From Quadrisphaera setariae (GTDB taxonomy: Bacteria; Actinomycetota; Actinomycetes; Actinomycetales; Quadrisphaeraceae), in contig NZ_VKAC01000013.1 of the NCBI RefSeq assembly GCF_008041935.1, positions 62,001 through 126,000 on the forward strand: a stretch of DNA of 64,000 nucleotides, written 5' to 3'. Shown in pieces: positions 33,248 through 41,872 of this stretch. The notes beneath the pieces are model-generated. The model saw nothing but the letters and a program-made list of their open reading frames with translations. It was not told the DNA's origin and made no database searches. Position 1 is the first letter of the stretch. Each line of letters begins with the position of its first letter. A program made the position numbers and the translations under genes.

Positions 33248-33772
33248 TCACAGGGCGCCGCCGGCGGCGCTCGGGGCCCCCGGGTCGTTCGCGTGGCTGC
33301 TGCCGGCCTCGCGGGCCACGAAGTTCTCGATGTCGAAGAGGTTGGTGGTGCGCTCCGCGATGGTGAGCAGCGTCTGCATGGACGCGACCTCCTCGACCTG
33401 CTCCTTGAGGAACCACAGCATCGCCTGCTCGCCGAGCCCGTCGTCCTCAGCACGGGCGGCGGCGAACAGCGCCTGGATCTGCTCCGACACCTGCTTCTCC
33501 TGGGCGAGCGCCAGCGCGATCGGCTCGCGCACGTCGGCGAACTCGTTCCGCACAGCCGGCACGCTGGGGATGGCCACGCCCATGCCGCGGTCCAGGCGGT
33601 ACTGGACGAGCATCATGGCGTGGTTCCGCTCCTCCACGGACTGTCGGTAGAAGTACCCGGCGAGCTGAGGGAGGTCGTGGTCGTCGAACCACACGGCGAT
33701 GGCGACGTACTGGTGGGACGCAGCGAACTCGTGGCCGATCTGCTCGGCGAGGAGGGTGTCGAAGGTGGTCAC
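33248..33772 (-). CDS. Ferritin
   Basis: 174-aa four-helix iron-storage protein. Ferroxidase-centre residues are visible in helix A (LAEQIGHEFAASHQYVAIAVWF), helix B (SVEERNHAMMLVQYRLDRG), and helix D (MLWFLKEQVEEVASMQTLL, with the QVEE element). The YR-DRG and LFDIENFV segments match actinobacterial BfrB-type ferritins rather than bacterioferritin, with no heme methionine evident. GTG at 33772 is preceded by GAGAGGA. It is separate from the downstream phosphatase. Confidence 0.9.
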   Translation of the reverse strand: MTTFDTLLAEQIGHEFAASHQYVAIAVWFDDHDLPQLAGYFYRQSVEERNHAMMLVQYRLDRGMGVAIPSVPAVRNEFADVREPIALALAQEKQVSEQIQALFAAARAEDDGLGEQAMLWFLKEQVEEVASMQTLLTIAERTTNLFDIENFVAREAGSSHANDPGAPSAAGGAL

Positions 33773-33844
33773 GCTGGATCAGTCCTCTCTGCAGGGGGGA
33801 GGACATGATCTTCGCTGGTGCCCCTGAGAGGGTGCTGGGGAGGG

Positions 33845-34450
33845 TCAGATCCAGCCGGCGGCCTGGGCCCGGGTGACGGCCTCGTGCCGGTTGGACACCC
33901 CCAGCTTCTGCACCGCCGCTGAGAGGTAGTTGCGCACCGTGCCCGGCGAGAGCGACGCGCGCACCGCGATCTCCTCCACGCTGGCCCCGCCGGCGGCCAG
34001 CTCCAGCACGTCGGCCTCGCGAGGTGTCAGCGGGGAGTCCCCGGCGGCGATCGCGTCGGCCGCGAGCTCCGGGTCGACGTGCCGCCCACCGGCGTGGACC
34101 GTCCTGATGACGGATGCCAGCACCGCCGCCGACGTCGTCTTGGGCAGGAACCCCCGCACGCCGGTGGCCAGCGCCCGCTTGAGGTGACCGGGCCGCCCGT
34201 GGCCGGTGACGATGACGACGCCGCACCCGGGCACCTGCTGGCGCAGCTGCGCCGCCACCTCGATGCCGTCCAGGCCGGGCATCTGCAGGTCGAGGACGGC
34301 GACGTCTGGCTCCACCGCCCGCGCCACCGCGACGGCCTCCGGCCCGGACGCGGCCTGGCCGACCACCTCGACGTCGTCCTCGAGGTCCACCAGGGTCGCC
34401 AGCGCGGTGCGGATGAGCTGCTCGTCGTCCGCCAGCAGCACTCTGATCAC
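33845..34450 (-). CDS. NarL/LuxR-family response regulator
   Basis: 201 aa. Receiver domain residues 1-115: acidic pair in LLADDEQLIR, phospho-acceptor Asp in VAVLDLQMPGLDG, and Lys in GFLPKTT. The C-terminal LuxR helix-turn-helix reads LTPREADVLELAAGGASVEEIAVRASLSPGTVRNYLSAAVQKLG. It overlaps the sensor kinase stop by 4 nt (GTGA), so the pair is translationally coupled. It probably controls the ABC exporter operon in which it is encoded, as in many DesKR/BceRS-like systems. Confidence 0.93.
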   Translation of the reverse strand: MIRVLLADDEQLIRTALATLVDLEDDVEVVGQAASGPEAVAVARAVEPDVAVLDLQMPGLDGIEVAAQLRQQVPGCGVVIVTGHGRPGHLKRALATGVRGFLPKTTSAAVLASVIRTVHAGGRHVDPELAADAIAAGDSPLTPREADVLELAAGGASVEEIAVRASLSPGTVRNYLSAAVQKLGVSNRHEAVTRAQAAGWI

Positions 34451-35763
34451 GCGCGGGCCTCCTGATCCACGGGGTGGCTCCCCTCGTCGGGGCTCACCAG
34501 GACGGTAGCCGTGAGCACCACCCGGCCGGGCTCGCGGCGGACCTCGAGCGAGCCGCCCCGGGCCTCGAGCCGCTCCCGCAGCCCCGTCAGCCCGGCACCG
34601 GGGCGGACGGGCGAGGCGCCGCCGTCGTCGTCGTTGCGGACCACGAGCACCGCGGTCCCCTCCACCACGGCCAGCGACAGGGAGCACTCGCGCGCCCGGG
34701 CGTGGCGCACCACGTTGGTGACGGCCTCGCGCACCGCCCAGGCGAGCGCCTCCTGCGCCGCGGGAGCGAGCGCCGCCACAGCGCCCGGCTCGACGCGCAG
34801 CTCGCACCCCACCCCGGCGGAGGCGAGGAGCGCGCGCGCCCCGGACAGCTCCACGTCGAGGTCGGCGCGGCGGTGCCCGCGGACCACTGCGCGCACCTCG
34901 GCCAGGGACGACTGCGCCAGCTCGCGCACCGCGAGCGCCTCGGCGGCGGCCTCGGGCCGACCGCGCTCGGCCAGGCGCGCCACCACCTCGGACTTGAGGG
35001 CGATGGCGGACAGGTCGCGGCCCACGACGTCGTGCAGGTCGCGGGCGAAGCGCAGCCGCTCCTCGGCGACGGCGAGGCGGGCGCGGTCGCCCTGGGCGCC
35101 GGCGAGCTGGCGGACCACGTCGAGCAGCCACACCGACAGCCGCAGCGTCATGACGATGAACGCCGACCCGAGCACCGTGAACGCGCCGGTGGTGAGGACC
35201 ACCAGCGGCGGCTGGCCACCCAGCAGGGCTGCGGCCCCGACGGCGAGGCCGGCGAACACCGGCACGAGCCAGCCCGCTCGCCGGTGCACCACGGCCACCG
35301 CGGCGGGGGAGAACATCACCGAGTAGGCGACCACGGCCTGCCGCGGGGAGCCGCTGAGCGACGCCGCGGTCGGCACGAGCGGCGCGGTGGCCAGCAGCGC
35401 GGCGGTGCTCACCGCGAGCGCCACGAGCCCGGGGCGCTGCTGAGCGCGCCAGTGCGGCTCGACCCCAGCGCGCAGCACCACGAACGCCGCGACGCCCTGC
35501 GCCACGGACAGGCCCACCACCAGGGCCGTCTGCCACGCCGGGCCGGAGCCGCGGGTCAGCACCAGCAGGAGCAGCGGTGGCACCGCGCCCAGCCAGTAGA
35601 GGACCTGCGCGGTGTAGACCTCCACCCGCTGCACCTGGTCCAGCGAGGCCCACCAGACGCGCGGGGAGCGCCACCACGGGGGGACCCGGTCGGTGACCGG
35701 TCCTCGTGGTGGCGCTCCCCGTCCGTCGCGCGTGTCCGTGCTCACGCGGCCAGCGTGCTGCAT
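34447..35763 (-). CDS. Membrane sensor histidine kinase (HisKA_3 type)
   Basis: 438 aa. Five to six hydrophobic segments fill about residues 50-220 with no extracellular sensor domain, a DesK-like plan. The phosphoacceptor segment is RFARDLHDVVGRDLSAIALK, and the ATPase domain has VREAVTNVVRHARA (N box) and PGAGLTGLRERLEARGGSL (G box). The ATG at 35763 overlaps the permease stop by one base. Partner: the downstream LuxR-type regulator. The stimulus is unknown, but linkage to an ABC exporter suggests membrane or antibiotic stress. Confidence 0.9.
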   Translation of the reverse strand: MQHAGRVSTDTRDGRGAPPRGPVTDRVPPWWRSPRVWWASLDQVQRVEVYTAQVLYWLGAVPPLLLLVLTRGSGPAWQTALVVGLSVAQGVAAFVVLRAGVEPHWRAQQRPGLVALAVSTAALLATAPLVPTAASLSGSPRQAVVAYSVMFSPAAVAVVHRRAGWLVPVFAGLAVGAAALLGGQPPLVVLTTGAFTVLGSAFIVMTLRLSVWLLDVVRQLAGAQGDRARLAVAEERLRFARDLHDVVGRDLSAIALKSEVVARLAERGRPEAAAEALAVRELAQSSLAEVRAVVRGHRRADLDVELSGARALLASAGVGCELRVEPGAVAALAPAAQEALAWAVREAVTNVVRHARARECSLSLAVVEGTAVLVVRNDDDGGASPVRPGAGLTGLRERLEARGGSLEVRREPGRVVLTATVLVSPDEGSHPVDQEARA

Positions 35764-36596
35764 CAGCCGCGAGGCTCCCAGCGCCACAGCCGCTTCGCCA
35801 CCGCCGCGAACACCAGCGTCCACACCACGAGCAGGGCGATGTCGACCAGCTCGCCCGGCACCGGCACCGGGAGCTCCGCGAGCGAGACCGACGCACCGGA
35901 CGTGCGGGCCACGAGGTCGGTGAGGCTGGCGAAGGGGAACAGCAGCAGCACCTGCCGCGCCACCTCCGGCAGCGCGCTCACCGTCAGCATGTTCGCCGCG
36001 CCGGAGACGACGACGAGCAGCGGGACCGCGGCCCAGTTCGCCTTCTCCGCGTTCCCCGAGAGCCCGGCGACCGCGACACCGGCCACCACGAGGCCGACGG
36101 AGGCGATGAGCACCCCGGTCATCATCGGGAGCCAACCGAGCGCGTCGGGCAGCGCCCCGCCGCGGGCCGCGAGCACGCCGACCACCGCGAGGGACTCCAG
36201 CACGCCGACCACCACGAGCGGCAGGTACATGCCGGTGACGAGCTCGCCGCCGCTGAGCTCGGAGGTGCGCAGCCGCTTGAGCACCTGCGCCTCGCGCCGG
36301 TTGACGGTGAGCATGACGCCGGCGAAGTGGGTGGTGAGCGACATCACCACGAGCACGCCCATGCCCGCGAGGGCGGCCAGAGCCTGCGGTGAGGCGGACG
36401 GGCTGAGGGCGGCGAGCGCCAGCACGAGGAACGGGCCGGACAGCAGCGTGACGAGGGTGGTGCGCTGCCGGGCGAGCATCGACGTCTCGAACCTGGCCAG
36501 GCGCAGCGTGCGCTGCAGCGGGGTCACGCTGCGGCGGCGGCGCTGCGTCGTCGTCCGGCTCTGGTGGGCGGTGGTGGACGGGACGGCGGTGCTCAT
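35763..36596 (-). CDS. ABC-2 type transporter permease
   Basis: 277 aa with six predicted membrane helices (for example LVTLLSGPFLVLALAAL, AALAGMGVLVVMSLTTHFAGV, LVTGMYLPLVVVGVLESLAVV, VLIASVGLVVAGVAVAGL and VDIALLVVWTLVFAAVAK). The cytoplasmic loop NRREAQVLKRLRTSELSGGEL is the conserved ABC-2 coupling region. It overlaps the ATPase gene by 4 nt and the kinase gene by 1 nt, the middle of a four-gene export/sensing operon. Confidence 0.9.
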   Translation of the reverse strand: MSTAVPSTTAHQSRTTTQRRRRSVTPLQRTLRLARFETSMLARQRTTLVTLLSGPFLVLALAALSPSASPQALAALAGMGVLVVMSLTTHFAGVMLTVNRREAQVLKRLRTSELSGGELVTGMYLPLVVVGVLESLAVVGVLAARGGALPDALGWLPMMTGVLIASVGLVVAGVAVAGLSGNAEKANWAAVPLLVVVSGAANMLTVSALPEVARQVLLLFPFASLTDLVARTSGASVSLAELPVPVPGELVDIALLVVWTLVFAAVAKRLWRWEPRG

Positions 36597-37537
36597 CGGG
36601 AGGCTCCTTCGCGGGCGGGGGTGGTGGCGAGGTCGCCGCGGACCACGGCGTGGAAGACCTCCTCCAAGGAGGCCGGTGTGGCGCGCAGCTGGTCGAGCAC
36701 GGCACCGGCGCGGTCGGCCTCGAGGAGCAGGGCGAGCAGGTCGCGCTGGAGGTGGCGGGTGCGCAGGTCGAGGTGCTCAGCCGCCGCGGCGGGCTGACCG
36801 GGGTGGCGCCGGACGGCGGTGATGCGGGCGGGGCGCTCGCGGAGCACCTCGGCGAGCGTGCCGGCCACCGCGATCCGGCCGCGGTGCATGATCGCCACCC
36901 GGTCGGCGAGGGCCTCGGCCTCCTCGAGGTGGTGCGTGGTCATGAGCACCGTGGTGCCGCCGTCGCGCAGCTCCCGGACCAGGGCCCACAGGGTGGCGCG
37001 GGACTCCGGGTCGAGGCCGGTGGTGGGCTCGTCGAGCACGATGAGCTCGGGAGCGCCCCACACGGCGAGCGCGAGGTCCAGGCGGCGCTTCTCGCCGCCG
37101 GACAGGTCCTTGACCAGCACCGTGCGGCGGTGGGCCAGGCCGACGCGCTCGAGCACGGCGTCGGCGTCGTCGACGCGGCTGCTCAGCGAGGCCCACAGCT
37201 GCAGCGCGGACAGGGGTGTGGCCTCGGGCACGAAGCCCGCCTCCTGCACCATCGTGCCGCTGGCCGCGCGCAGTCGGCGGGTGCTGACCATCGGGTCCTC
37301 CCCGAGCACGGCCACCGAGCCCGCCGAGCGGCGGCGGAACCCCTGCAGGGCCTCGAGCGTGGAGGTCTTCCCGGCGCCGTTGGTGCCGAGCAGGGCGAAG
37401 ACCTCCCCGCGGCGGACGTCGAGGTCGACGGCGTCCACCGCGGTGAACGCGCCGTAGGTGACGGACAGGCCCCGGACGTCGACGACGAGGTCGCTCGTCG
37501 TGCCCGCCGGAGCCGAGGCGGTCGCTGTGCTGGTCAT
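36593..37537 (-). CDS. ABC transporter ATP-binding protein
   Basis: 314 aa. Walker A GTNGAGKTS, Q-loop region MVQEAGFVPEATPLSAL, signature LSGGEKRRLDLALAV, Walker B LIVLDEPTTGLDP, H-loop MTTHHLEEAEALADR. The last 90 residues form the DrrA-type C-terminal extension (TLAEVLRERPARITAVRRHPG). This is the ATPase of an exporter with the downstream ABC-2 permease. First gene of the operon; the start ATG is at 37537. The substrate is unknown. Confidence 0.93.
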   Translation of the reverse strand: MTSTATASAPAGTTSDLVVDVRGLSVTYGAFTAVDAVDLDVRRGEVFALLGTNGAGKTSTLEALQGFRRRSAGSVAVLGEDPMVSTRRLRAASGTMVQEAGFVPEATPLSALQLWASLSSRVDDADAVLERVGLAHRRTVLVKDLSGGEKRRLDLALAVWGAPELIVLDEPTTGLDPESRATLWALVRELRDGGTTVLMTTHHLEEAEALADRVAIMHRGRIAVAGTLAEVLRERPARITAVRRHPGQPAAAAEHLDLRTRHLQRDLLALLLEADRAGAVLDQLRATPASLEEVFHAVVRGDLATTPAREGASR

Positions 37538-37672
37538 GGCTCCACGCTCCCGCCCGGGAGGACCCGGTGGCAGTGCGCGCGCTCACGACCTCGCGTGCAC
37601 CCCTCACGGCCTGGGACCTGACATCCGTCACACTCGCGCGCCTGCCCGCCCCCGGGTGACCTCCTCCTCCTC

Positions 37673-37784
37673 CTCCGCACTCTCCCGCCCGAGTGCCGGT
37701 GTGGCGCCCTGCTTCCCGGCACTCTCCCGCGCGAGTGCCGGTCTAGGAGCCCCTTGACCGGTACTCGGGCGGGAGAGTGCGGAG
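37673..37784. repeat. Three GCACTCTCCCGC palindromic repeats
   Basis: 24-bp units at 37677 and 37719 (direct, 42 bp apart) and an inverted copy at 37757-37780. The first and third units extend to 28-nt arms (37673-37700 and 37757-37784) with one mismatch, able to enclose the middle unit. Each unit is itself a hairpin (GCACTC/GAGTGC). It fills the 293-bp region between divergent genes (37538-37830), where no other gene is seen. Confidence 0.75.
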
Positions 37785-37830
37785 GTGGTGGGGCGGGGCC
37801 GGCGATGGGAGCGTTCGGAGGATGACGACG

Positions 37831-38274
37831 ATGGCGCTGCGACCGGCTCCACCGATCACGCGCGAGCGCACGAGCACCGCGCCGCCGGCTGCCGTGCACG
37901 ATCTGCTCGTCGACGTGAGCAGCTGGCCGCTCTGGTCGCCGCACGTGGTCCGCACCGACCCGGCCACCGGCCGCGTGCACCCCGGCTGGCGGGGGCGCGT
38001 CAAGCCGTGGTTCGGGCCCGCCACGACGATGGAGGTCACCGAGGTGCTGCCCGGCGGCGGGATGCGATGGCGCACCCGTGCGCTCGGGCACGAGCTGCGG
38101 TACGCCCAGCTGGTCAGCCCCGCACCGGGCGGAGGCAGCCGCGTGGTCTTCACCGCCACCGTCCACGGGCCGCTGGGCCCTTTGCTCCAGCGCCTCGCGG
38201 CGCCGCTGTCCGGGTTCGGGCAGCAGCGCCGCCTCGAGCGCCTCGTCCTCCTCGCCGAGCGCACCGCCCCCTGA
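37831..38274 (+). CDS. SRPBCC-family protein (polyketide cyclase/START-like)
   Basis: 147 aa. SRPBCC proteins bind hydrophobic ligands. The visible pattern is AAVHDLLVDVSSWPLWSPHVV near the N-terminus, GWRGRVKPWF, TEVLPGGGMRWRTRALGH and a final long helix GPLLQRLAAPLSGFGQQRRLERLV. The function is unknown. ATG at 37831 is chosen because GGAGG is 10 nt upstream, while the ATG at 37822 is too close. A GAGGAT box sits 7 nt before it. Confidence 0.8.
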   Translation: MALRPAPPITRERTSTAPPAAVHDLLVDVSSWPLWSPHVVRTDPATGRVHPGWRGRVKPWFGPATTMEVTEVLPGGGMRWRTRALGHELRYAQLVSPAPGGGSRVVFTATVHGPLGPLLQRLAAPLSGFGQQRRLERLVLLAERTAP

Positions 38275-38308
38275 CGCCGGACCGCGGCGCGCCGCACCGA
38301 GCGACTGC

Positions 38309-38338
38309 TTGCCCTATCGACTGTCGATGCGCCACGCT
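38309..38338 (+). promoter_or_regulatory. Promoter of the DUF2975 gene
   Basis: TTGCCC (38309-38314), 18 bp, CACGCT (38333-38338). The box ends 5 nt before the GTG at 38344. Confidence 0.45.
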
Positions 38339-38343
38339 GCGCC

Positions 38344-39033
38344 GTGACCACCGCGGCGAAGCAGTACGCGCGTCCCTGGCTCCTCGGCCTGCTCGAGGTG
38401 GTGCTGGGGGTCGCCGGCCTCGCCGCGATCGTCATAGCCCCCGTCTACTGGGTCAACGGCATGACGCAGGCCGGAGCCGGCATCGACGTGCCCGTGGTCG
38501 TGGTGCGGTCCGTCGACGCCCTGGACGGCAGCGGCGGCCGACCGGCGGACGTCGCCGTGGACCTGCCCGTGGGCACCGCGTTCGTCTCCACCGGCGACGT
38601 GCCTCCGCCGCAGCTGTCCGCCACCAACCAGGACCTGGAGCTGTCCAGCCAGGGATCGACCGTCGCGGAGTGGGCGCTCGTGCGCGGCGGCGTGCTGCTG
38701 TGGTGGGGAGCTGCAGGCGTCGCGGCGCTGCTGCTCCGCCGCGTCGTCACGCGCGTGGGGGAGGGACGGTCCTTCTCCGGCGGCAACGCCCGGTGCATCG
38801 CGGGGAGCGCGGTCTGCGTGCTGGTCGCCTCCCAGGTCGCGCCGGTGCTCCCCAGGTGGGCCGCGGCGCTCGTGCTGGAGCGCCTGGGCATGGCGGGCGC
38901 TGGTGCCTCCCTGTCCCCGTCGTGGCAGGTGCTCGACGTCAGCAGCCTCCTCCTCGTGGGGCTGCTGCTCGCCCTCGCCGAAGCCTTCCGGCAGGGCGAG
39001 AAGCTCGTCCGCGACGCCGAGGGGCCCGTCTGA
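38344..39033 (+). CDS. DUF2975 membrane protein
   Basis: 229 aa. Membrane helices lie near residues 14-36, 118-138, 156-176 and 198-216. Between the first two is an exported-looking domain rich in Val/Gly (VPVVVVRSVDALDGSGGRPADVAVDLPVG). This is the DUF2975 layout, which is typically paired with a YozG-like HTH protein, exactly as found here. The function is unknown. Confidence 0.78.
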   Translation: MTTAAKQYARPWLLGLLEVVLGVAGLAAIVIAPVYWVNGMTQAGAGIDVPVVVVRSVDALDGSGGRPADVAVDLPVGTAFVSTGDVPPPQLSATNQDLELSSQGSTVAEWALVRGGVLLWWGAAGVAALLLRRVVTRVGEGRSFSGGNARCIAGSAVCVLVASQVAPVLPRWAAALVLERLGMAGAGASLSPSWQVLDVSSLLLVGLLLALAEAFRQGEKLVRDAEGPV

Positions 39034-39035
39034 CC

Positions 39036-39287
39036 GTGCCGCAGGACGACGACGGCGGTCACCGGGTCCGATGCCACCTCGACGCGCTCCTCGCCGAGCG
39101 CGGCCTGATGCTGGTCCAGCTGGCGGAGCTCGCTGGGGTGACGGTGGTCAACCTGTCGGTGCTCAAGAACGACAGGGCCCGCGCCGTCCGCTTCTCCACC
39201 CTCACCGCGGTGTGCGACGCCCTGGGCTGCCAGCCCGGTGACCTCTTCAGCGTCGAGGCCCGGGTGGAGGGGGCGCGCTCGCAATGA
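39036..39287 (+). CDS. YozG-like XRE regulator
   Basis: 83 aa. A single HTH_26-type Cro/CI domain: VRCHLDALLAERGLMLVQLAELAGVTVVNLSVLKND, then RFSTLTAVCDALGCQPGDLF. It starts with GTG two nt after the DUF2975 stop. HTH_26 proteins usually accompany DUF2975 membrane proteins, and the pair may form a membrane-linked regulatory switch; that is an inference. Ends before a strong palindrome. Confidence 0.82.
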   Translation: MPQDDDGGHRVRCHLDALLAERGLMLVQLAELAGVTVVNLSVLKNDRARAVRFSTLTAVCDALGCQPGDLFSVEARVEGARSQ

Positions 39288-39319
39288 CCTCTTCGCCGTC
39301 GTCACGGGTCCTGCGACGC

Positions 39320-39355
39320 AGGAGGGCCCCCGCCGGATCCGGCGGGGGCCCTCCT
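39320..39355. terminator. 36-bp perfect palindrome (bidirectional terminator)
   Basis: 18-bp arms 39320-39337 and 39338-39355 with the core CCGGATCCGG, placed between the convergent XRE gene and ptsH. Very GC-rich, no U-run. Confidence 0.75.
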
Positions 39356-39371
39356 GGTGGAGCGGGGTGCG

Positions 39372-39629
39372 TCAGGCGTCGAGGTCCTTGGCGACCAGGT
39401 CGGCCACGGTCTTCATGGCGGCCTCGTCGTCGGACTCGACGGTCACCTGGTCGCCCTTGGCGGCGCCCAGCGTCATGATCAGCAGGGCGGAGCCGGCGTC
39501 GACGGGCTCCTGGCCCTCGACCGACAGGGTCACCTCGGCGCCGGTGTCCGTCGCCGCCTGGGCGATGACGGCGGCGGGGCGGGCGTGCAGGCCGACGGCG
39601 GACCCGACGGTCACGGTGGTGCTGGGCAC
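39372..39629 (-). CDS. ptsH: PTS phosphocarrier protein HPr
   Basis: 85 aa. HPr relays phosphate from enzyme I to EIIA. His15 lies in GLHARPAAV. The Ser of DAGSALLIMTLGA (residue 47) corresponds to the regulatory Ser46 position, although the usual Ser-Ile-Met/Leu context is altered. The GTG start is preceded by AAGGAGAG. Last gene of the fruR-fruK-fruA-ptsH run, 57 bp after fruA. Confidence 0.95.
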   Translation of the reverse strand: MPSTTVTVGSAVGLHARPAAVIAQAATDTGAEVTLSVEGQEPVDAGSALLIMTLGAAKGDQVTVESDDEAAMKTVADLVAKDLDA

Positions 39630-39686
39630 GGTGCTCTCTCCTTCGTGAGGGGCGTGTCGTCTAGCGAGAGTGGATCAGAGGGGCGG

Positions 39687-41783
39687 TCAGGCCGCGACCG
39701 GGGTCTTGGCGGTGCTCTTCAGGACGATGACGAGCGCGGCCGAGACCACGAACCCGACGACCAGCGCCGCGACGAAGAGCAGGACGTTGTTCATGGCGAA
39801 GAACACGAAGAGTCCGCCGTGAGGCGCCTGCAGCTGCACCTTGAAGGCCATGATCAGCGCACCGGTGACGGCCCCGCCGACCATGGACGCCGGGATGATG
39901 CGCAGCGGGTCGGCCGCGGCGAACGGGATGGCCCCCTCGGAGATGAACGAGGCGCCGAGCAGCCAGGCGGCCTTGCCGTTCTCCTTCTCGACGGCGGAGA
40001 AGAGCTTCGGGCGGACGGCGGTGGCCAGGGCCATCGCCAGCGGCGGCACCATGCCGGCGGCCATCACGGCCGCCATCACCTGCATCGAGCCGGGGTTGGT
40101 CACGGACAGGCCGGCGGTGGCGAAGGCGTAGGCCGCCTTGTTGACCGGACCGCCCAGGTCGAAGCACATCATCAGGCCGAGGATGACGCCGAGCAGGATC
40201 GCCGAGGTGCCGGTGAGCCCGCTCAGCCAGCTGGACAGGCCGTTCGTGGCGGCGGCCAGCGGGCGGCCGAGGAAGAGGAACATCAGGCCACCGGCCACGA
40301 TGGACGCCACCAGGGGGATGATCATGACGGGCATGAGACCCCGCAGCCACTTGGGCACGTCGAGGCGCGAGAAGGCGTAGGCCACCAGACCGGCGAGCAC
40401 ACCGCCGACGAGGCCGCCGAGGAAGCCGGCGCCGGTGAAGACGGCGATGGCACCGGCGGTGAAGCCGGGGGCGATGCCGGGGCGGTCGGCGATGCCGAAG
40501 GCGATGTAGCCGGCCAGGGCGGGCACGAGGAAGCTGAACGCCAGGGCGCCGATCTGGAAGAGCATCGCGCCGAGGTAGACGAGCAGGGCGCTGTCGCGCA
40601 GCCCGTCGCCCTGCAGCAGCGGCTCGGCCGCCTTGAGCGAGGCCACGTCCGGGAGGTTCCAGAGCGAGTTGGTCAGCAGGATGCTGTCCGCACCGCTGGG
40701 CAGGTTGGTCACGCGGTAGCCGGCCAGCAGGAAGCCGAGGGCGATGAGCAGACCGCCGGCCGCCACGAACGGGATCATGTAGCTGACGCCGGTCAGGAGG
40801 ACCTGGCGGACCTTGACCCAGAACGAGACGTCGCCGCCCTGCACCGCGGTCGACGCCGACGCTCCGCCGCCGTCGCCGGCCACGCGGGCCGCCGCCGGGT
40901 CGGTGGAGGCCTTGAGCGCCTCGGCGACCATGACGTCGGGCTCGTTGATGGCCCGCTTCACGCCGGAGGCGATGACCGGCTTGCCCGCGAAGCGCTCGCG
41001 GCCCTTGACCGGCACGTCGGTGGCGAAGATGACGGCGTCGGCGCTGGCGATGAGCTCGGCCGGCAGCGGCGTGGTGGCGCCGGAGCCCTGCGTCTCCACC
41101 TTGAGGGTGATGCCCGCGCGCTCGGCGGCGGCGACCAGGGAGTCCGCGGCCATGTAGGTGTGGGCGATGCCGGTCGGGCACGCGGTGACGGCCACGACGA
41201 CCTTGCCGGCGCCGTTGGAGGAGCTCGACGACGACGCGCCCGCGGCGGGTGCGGCGGCAGCAGGAGCGGCGGTCGCCGTCGTCGTCGCAGCGGCCGGTGC
41301 GGCGGCGGGCTTCGGGGTCACGACGTCGGTGACGAGGTCGACGACCTCCTGCTCGGTCTTGGCGGCGCGCAGCGCTGCCGTGAAGGCGGGCTTGACCAGC
41401 GCGCGGGCCAGCGCGGTGAGGAGCTTGAGGTGCTCCTGGCCGCCGGAGGCCGGTGCGGCGATGAGGAACGCCAGGTCGGCGCCGCCGTCGGGGGCGCCGA
41501 AGTCGACCTTCGGCGACAGCCGCGCGAACGCCAGCGTCGCCGTCGTGACGGACTCCGAGCGGCAGTGGGGGATGGCGATGCCGCCGGGCAGGCCGGTGGC
41601 CGACTGAGCCTCGCGGGCCATCGCGTCGCGCTGCAGGCCCTCGGGGCTGGTGGCGCGGCCGGTGCCGGCGACGATCGCCGCGAGGGACGCGATGACGTCC
41701 TCCTTGCGGGCGCCGAGGTCGGCGTCGAGGCGCACGAGCTGCGTCGTGATCAGCTGCGCCGGCGCTGTGGTGTCGGTGGACAT
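39687..41783 (-). CDS. fruA: Fructose-specific PTS enzyme IIABC
   Basis: 698 aa. Order A-B-C: EIIA (about 10-155) with His73 in GIAIPHCRSE; an Ala-rich linker; EIIB (about 193-290) with Cys202 in VVVAVTACPTGIAHTYMAA; EIIC (about 315-690) with eight or more membrane helices (for example SYMIPFVAAGGLLIALGFLL). It imports fructose as fructose 1-phosphate. AGGAGG precedes the ATG at 41783. It lies 89 bp after fruK and before ptsH, so the locus supplies the general and specific PTS proteins together. Confidence 0.95.
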   Translation of the reverse strand: MSTDTTAPAQLITTQLVRLDADLGARKEDVIASLAAIVAGTGRATSPEGLQRDAMAREAQSATGLPGGIAIPHCRSESVTTATLAFARLSPKVDFGAPDGGADLAFLIAAPASGGQEHLKLLTALARALVKPAFTAALRAAKTEQEVVDLVTDVVTPKPAAAPAAATTTATAAPAAAAPAAGASSSSSSNGAGKVVVAVTACPTGIAHTYMAADSLVAAAERAGITLKVETQGSGATTPLPAELIASADAVIFATDVPVKGRERFAGKPVIASGVKRAINEPDVMVAEALKASTDPAAARVAGDGGGASASTAVQGGDVSFWVKVRQVLLTGVSYMIPFVAAGGLLIALGFLLAGYRVTNLPSGADSILLTNSLWNLPDVASLKAAEPLLQGDGLRDSALLVYLGAMLFQIGALAFSFLVPALAGYIAFGIADRPGIAPGFTAGAIAVFTGAGFLGGLVGGVLAGLVAYAFSRLDVPKWLRGLMPVMIIPLVASIVAGGLMFLFLGRPLAAATNGLSSWLSGLTGTSAILLGVILGLMMCFDLGGPVNKAAYAFATAGLSVTNPGSMQVMAAVMAAGMVPPLAMALATAVRPKLFSAVEKENGKAAWLLGASFISEGAIPFAAADPLRIIPASMVGGAVTGALIMAFKVQLQAPHGGLFVFFAMNNVLLFVAALVVGFVVSAALVIVLKSTAKTPVAA

Positions 41784-41872
41784 GCGGTCCGGTCCTCCTG
41801 GTCTGGCCGACGGCGTCGGCGGTCCGTGCTGGGGGAGTGCTGGGGGTGGGGCTGGGTCGTGCGGGGAAGAGG

